From contig CAJFCJ010000082.1 in NCBI GenBank assembly GCA_904063045.1, positions 56,056-91,198 of the forward strand: 35,143 bases of DNA, written 5' to 3'. The notes below the pieces were generated by a model that had not been told where the DNA came from, searched no databases, and saw nothing but the letters and a program-made list of their open reading frames with translations. The translations under genes were made by a program, and so were the position numbers. The stretch's first letter is position 1; each line of letters begins with the position of its first letter. This DNA is from Dimorphilus gyrociliatus. Its lineage: Eukaryota > Annelida > Polychaeta > Dinophilidae. Of this stretch, positions 30,937 to 35,143 are shown piece by piece.

Positions 30937-31813
30937 CGTTTACCAGGCGAATGAAAAAAAATGGAAAAAGTGTATTTGTACTCAGTAATGGGGGTTTTTA
31001 ATTCAATAAGATCTTTATTAGACGATTTATTGGAATATTGGCTCTCGCTACCAAGTGATATGGAACAGAAAAGTACAAAAGGGCATTCAAGATTCTACAA
31101 TAGAAAGAAGAATTCTCTCAAAAACAAAACAGCCCTCTTTTTTTTTTTTTATTATTCATCATTTAGGAAAATCAACTGTAATGTTGATCCGATTTGATTG
31201 TTTCTCCTATTTTCGTTCAGAAATAATTGATTTCTTCAATACAAAAGGAAATATATTGAAGAAACGCAACAGAGCAATTTTTCTTCGAAACAAGCTCTTT
31301 TCCTTAAAAGAATACGTTATAGCCAATGGATTTTAACGATTAATCAGCTATAGAACATTTCCTGTATTCATTTACGCAGTGAATTCATGTTTTTGCACAC
31401 GAATTTGTAACTGGCATAGGCCTATAATAGTTTGAAACATAATAAAATATATATAAAAGTTTTTTAGAATGGCAAAATAGTCAATAGAAATAAAAATTGA
31501 TTCCAGAAAACATAAGATTTTTTTTTATTTTTCAGAAAGAGATAAATAATATATTTCATAAAGAGTGCTGCAATGAATAAACTATCTCTCTCTCTCTCTC
31601 ATTTGACTTTTGTATATAAATAAGTAATTTTTAAATAAGTCATCTATACATTTATTCAGTTTTTTATTTTGAACAAGTATTTGATTATTCAATTAAAATG
31701 AAATATTAAATATCTTCTTTGCTTATTAACTGGAAATATTTTCTATATTATTTTGCAGGGGAAGATGATGCGTTAAACACGTCATAGATTATTTCCACTT
31801 GGATATCTCAACT
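30937..31813. promoter_or_regulatory. intergenic region between divergent lectin genes B and C
   Basis: 877 bp between the two start codons, which point away from each other. It may hold a shared or two separate promoters. A CT microsatellite lies at about 31587-31600 and a T-rich run at about 31138-31150. Short plus-strand frames at 30961-31197 and 31055-31336 show no family similarity and are probably chance. Confidence 0.4.
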
Positions 31814-34800
31814 ATGATAAGTTTATTACTAGTCAAAATCTCTTTCTTCTTATTCGTATCATTTAAAAGCTCAGGTTAGTGCTGTTGAAAAAAAGTCATA
31901 AAGTAATTTGTACGAAAATAGGTCAACAAATTCATCTTTATTCTTTTCTATTTTTGTGTAGAATGCTCTTGTACAACTGATGATGACTGTTCGAATTTTG
32001 AACAATGCTTATTAGGAAAATGTTCATGCCAACCGCAATATGGTCAGGAAATTTGCGATGATAGTAAGGAGCCTTAAATACCGTATTCCTTCTCGTATAA
32101 TAATTGTCTAATTGAATAGGCGAAAATCTAATTTTGGACAGAAACAAATTCATCAGCAACGGACCGGTAGCCAATGTTGTGACACGTTCCGTTTATCAAT
32201 GCTATTCGACTTGTGTAACTATTACTCTTTTTGATTGTGTTGGATTTTTATTTAATGATATTAATGGCGGAACTGTCAGTTGTAAGCTTTATACAGAAAT
32301 ATCTCAATTAACTTTCAATTCAGACTTTTCGTTGATTATTCGAAAAAGTATAAAAAAAAAATAATATTCAAAGAAACGTTTTAATCCAAACTCAATAAAA
32401 AATTTTTCTAAATCTAAAACAGACAAAAAGTTAGGAGTTTGCGGAACAGATGATAATCAACTACCGCTATTCCATGAGTGTTATCATCTCTTATGGAATG
32501 GAAATGGTTGTTTTTCAAAACGGTTTAAAGTTGAGCCCGATCACCATCAATCAATGACTGTTTCGCAATTTGACAACTACGCAAAAGACGTATTTGAGAA
32601 AGCTACGGAGAAATTCGCTAAGGATTCAAATTCGAAATTTTATAGATTAATCTGCTTTGAACACGCAGATGGAAATGAAACGAACGTAGCATTCTATAAT
32701 GACAAAATTGAATACAAAGGGAAATTTAACAGCCCTTTACTCGATCCAAAACACGTTGTAGACGGTTTACATCACAGTAATATTAAATTGGGTTCGTGTA
32801 CAATATTACAGAGAGAGGGAGCTGAACAACCCCAAATAACAGTCTATTTAAAAGGGATGCATATCATTAAAAAGATTATCCTATGGCCAACCGAACAACA
32901 AAGTTAGAAAAGTAAAAGTTTAAAGCCTTTTTCTATTAATCATTCAAAGTAAATTTCAGCTACTCAACTATTGAACATTTACATGAATACAGAAAATAAT
33001 TTCTGCTCCGAAGATAACGACGATATTCTATTAGAAAACAATTCTTCAACTAAAATCCTATGTACAAATTCAAAGCAGGAGAGAAGTTCCAGCGTAACTG
33101 TTGTTGAAAAACAACAAGAATTTCTACATTTATGCGAAATTGAAGTGTTTTCAAGTAAATGCCAACAAAGTGAACAAACAAACAAACAAAATGAATGCTT
33201 ATTGTTCTTTTTCAATTACAGATAACATAGCCTATTTAAAAGGAGTCATTAACAAATATACATATTTAAAATTGTTTACATTAGCAGATGGTCATTCAGC
33301 TGTCATGAGAACTGTCTCATTGGGACAGCAGTATTGGGTTGCAATCAATCTATTTGCTTACTATAACGTTTTTGGTATAGATTTCGTAATACGGACAAAT
33401 TATCCCCTGCTCTCTAACACATTTCGCGTTGAACTGACCAATGAAAATCCTTATTTAACATATAACTCGTCAAAATATAGTTTATGCGGAGAAATAACAA
33501 GCTCTACTACAACTTATACTTTGTATACAGAAAGATTTTATTCACTTTTATGCCCTAAGGGAGGGGTTAAAGGTCAATACGTTGTGCTTAGATTAATTGG
33601 GTCATCCATTGTTCAGTTTTCTATTGGTGAAGTTGAAGTTTTTGGCAATTATTTAAGACACTCTGATCAGCAAAATACTAATATATTGTTACACAAGCCA
33701 GTATGGGCATATTCTGTTCATAGTTATCGTTTCCCACCTCAAAAACTAACAGATGGTCTATACGACATTTTCTATCATTCTGCTGACGTAGCAAATACAA
33801 AAGAATGGACAAGAATTGATATGCTTGCAACGTATACAATTTTTCAAATGGCAATTTTGAACAGAGATGAAGACTGTATAGTTTATTTTAAAATATTATC
33901 ATATAATGTCATCTATCTTATGTCTCTTTACAGTACACACAAGAGCAAGACATATCAATGGATTTGTGGCAACTTTCCAAGAATTTAGCCTAGATGAACA
34001 ACTTTCTCATTCTGAAAAATGCTTTAGCAATAACGAAGGTTTTAACAGCGGAGAATATAGACTATGGGCGTGCGAAACACCATTTCCGGTTGGCCGATTC
34101 GCCATCCTATTTCTTGATGAACTAGAAGTTATCAATATTGTTGAAGTAGAAGCCTATGGTCAAGAAATTGTAAATGATGATATGGCTCTTTTACCAATTG
34201 TGAATATTGATAGAAGTAGTAATGCTAATAGTATTCCTGGAAAGGAAGAAAGTGCCCAATATCCTATAAAGGTTATAGACGGTTTGGCCTTGAACACCTT
34301 GGAAACTGGATTTTTATCATGTTCTGGAACTTTGACAAGCAGCAACACTGAAGGTAGAATGACTATCTATTTGGAGAATCAGTATATGATAAATCAAATA
34401 GGTATTCTTAGGCCTTATGATGCACCTAGAGGTTGATAATATTGTCTTATTCATCCATTAACTAATTTTTTTTGTCTTTTACATTCTATTTAGAAAATTT
34501 TGAAAATATTCAAGTTGCAGTTGAAATGATCTTGAATTTAAATATTTCACAAAGACAAATTTGCTCAAGTTTAACAAATGCTTTAAGATACAACTTAACA
34601 CAATTACTATTCAAGTGTCAGTATATTGGTGACAGAGTATCTCTTTACAAAATTGGAGGAAATCATATTATGCAACTATGTGAAGTTTATATTTTTGGTA
34701 AAAAAGAACCCATTGAAAACAGTAACTTGAATCATTCTTTTGCCAGTGTTAGATATTCAATAGACACTTCAACAATCTATTCAAATTCAATTTGTAATAA

Positions 34801-35108
34801 TTACTCTCCTACTCAACATTATTTTTTACAATTACCAGTTTATCATAAAATTACTGCTGTTGGCTTTCTTTTAAGCAAGAGTGTAGATTTTCAATCAGGC
34901 CTACAGATTTTCGGTGTAGCTTACGGGATGGAGATACTATGCACAAATCAAACTATGTATAATCTACATGTTGACAATCCAACAAATTTTACATTTCATT
35001 GTAAAGAGGAAGTGGTTGCAAAATATTTAAGAATTACCTCACAAGTGAAAACTAATCACACCTGTAATTTTTATGTTATCAGTAAAGGAATTATTGACAA
35101 TAGTTCAG
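31814..35108 (+). CDS. secreted multidomain lectin: Cys-rich, PAN-like and five fucolectin-like domains (gene C, 3' end outside window)
   Basis: Eight exons visible: 31814-31874, 31962-32063, 32120-32347, 32423-32902, 32960-33154, 33222-33875, 33934-34431, 34494-35108 (2833 nt, about 944 aa). Exon 1 is a signal peptide (LLLVKISFFLFVSFKSS). Exon 2 is a cysteine-rich EGF/EB-like module (ECSCTTDDDC, CLLGKCSCQPQYGQEIC). Exon 3 resembles a PAN/apple domain (VYQCYSTCVTITLFDCVGFL and a later Cys-x-Leu-Tyr). Exon 4 has an unassigned part, then lectin domain 1, finished in exon 5 (FLHLCEIEVFS). Exon 6 has a whole domain (QFSIGEVEVFGN) and half the next; exons 7 and 8 continue (IVEVEAYGQ; IMQLCEVYIFGKK). 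Every intron is phase 1. TAG at 35117-35119 is probably intronic, because a phase-1 donor (TCAG/GTTGG) precedes it. Likely extracellular carbohydrate binding. Confidence 0.83.
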
Positions 35109-35143
35109 GTTGGAGATAGATATGTTTTCTAATTCTATTTTAT
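35109..35143 (+). other. start of intron 8 of lectin gene C
   Basis: GT at 35109-35110 continues the phase-1 rule of all seven preceding introns. The lectin half-domain at the end of exon 8 is unfinished, so more exons are expected beyond the edge. Confidence 0.6.

Noticed and set aside
30961-31336. Two plus-strand frames between lectin genes B and C
   Set aside because: They overlap each other in different frames, contain low-complexity T runs and have no family similarity.
33101-33221. N-terminal extension of the 33101-33988 frame
   Set aside because: This stretch is partly exon 5 in another frame and partly intron; the acceptor TTTTTCAATTACAG at 33221 sets the true start of exon 6.
1-35143. 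tRNA, rRNA or other structured RNA genes
   Set aside because: None recognised by eye. A covariance-model search would be decisive and was not possible.

Overview
The window is animal nuclear DNA. It is AT-rich, its genes are split by many short GT-AG introns (about 40-110 bp), and it carries several classes of eukaryotic DNA transposon plus TTAGGG-like motifs. The receptor remnant resembles the LDLa-LRR-7TM receptors of molluscs and other invertebrates (GRL101/relaxin-receptor-like), and there are many fucolectin/F5-8C-like lectin domains. An invertebrate, perhaps a lophotrochozoan, is likely, but the sequence does not fix the phylum.

Layout. 1-3.1 kb: two broken Mutator-like elements (MULE-IV, MULE-V) and an internally deleted mariner. 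4.0-5.2 kb: an SRCR-like coding exon broken by one UGA. 5.6-6.5 kb: a broken 5' half of MULE-VII. 6.5-9.5 kb (minus): a decayed receptor gene (C-type lectin, LDLa, LRR, 7TM). 10.8-12.6 kb (minus): intact lectin gene A, 8 exons, 465 aa. 13.8-19.1 kb: a pile of MULEs, with MULE-VI abutting MULE-I (14501-19084), which contains MULE-II (16774-18641). 19.1-22.9 kb: MITEs and a dead Tc1 transposase. 22.9-24.2 kb (minus): an intact 7-exon CRAL-TRIO lipid-transfer gene, 315 aa. 25.55-28.22 kb: MULE-III, complete and apparently intact, with a 10-bp target duplication, 117-bp terminal inverted repeats and a 5-exon, 617-aa transposase. 28.75-30.94 kb (minus): lectin gene B, 9 exons, 562 aa. 31.8 kb to the right edge (plus): lectin gene C, divergent from B and running out of the window.

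The main discovery is the MULE group. Seven copies share a transposase with a C4HC3-type zinc finger, a FLYWCH domain and a MULE DDE core. Their terminal inverted repeats are arrays of short (about 14-21 bp) tandem subrepeats. Each subfamily has its own subrepeat, but several share an AACG(T/C)-CC-like core. A short MITE family with similar termini and an internal CCCTAA array appears four times and may be mobilised by the same machinery. All gene models were assembled by eye from reading frames and GT-AG sites; each intact model closes in frame.
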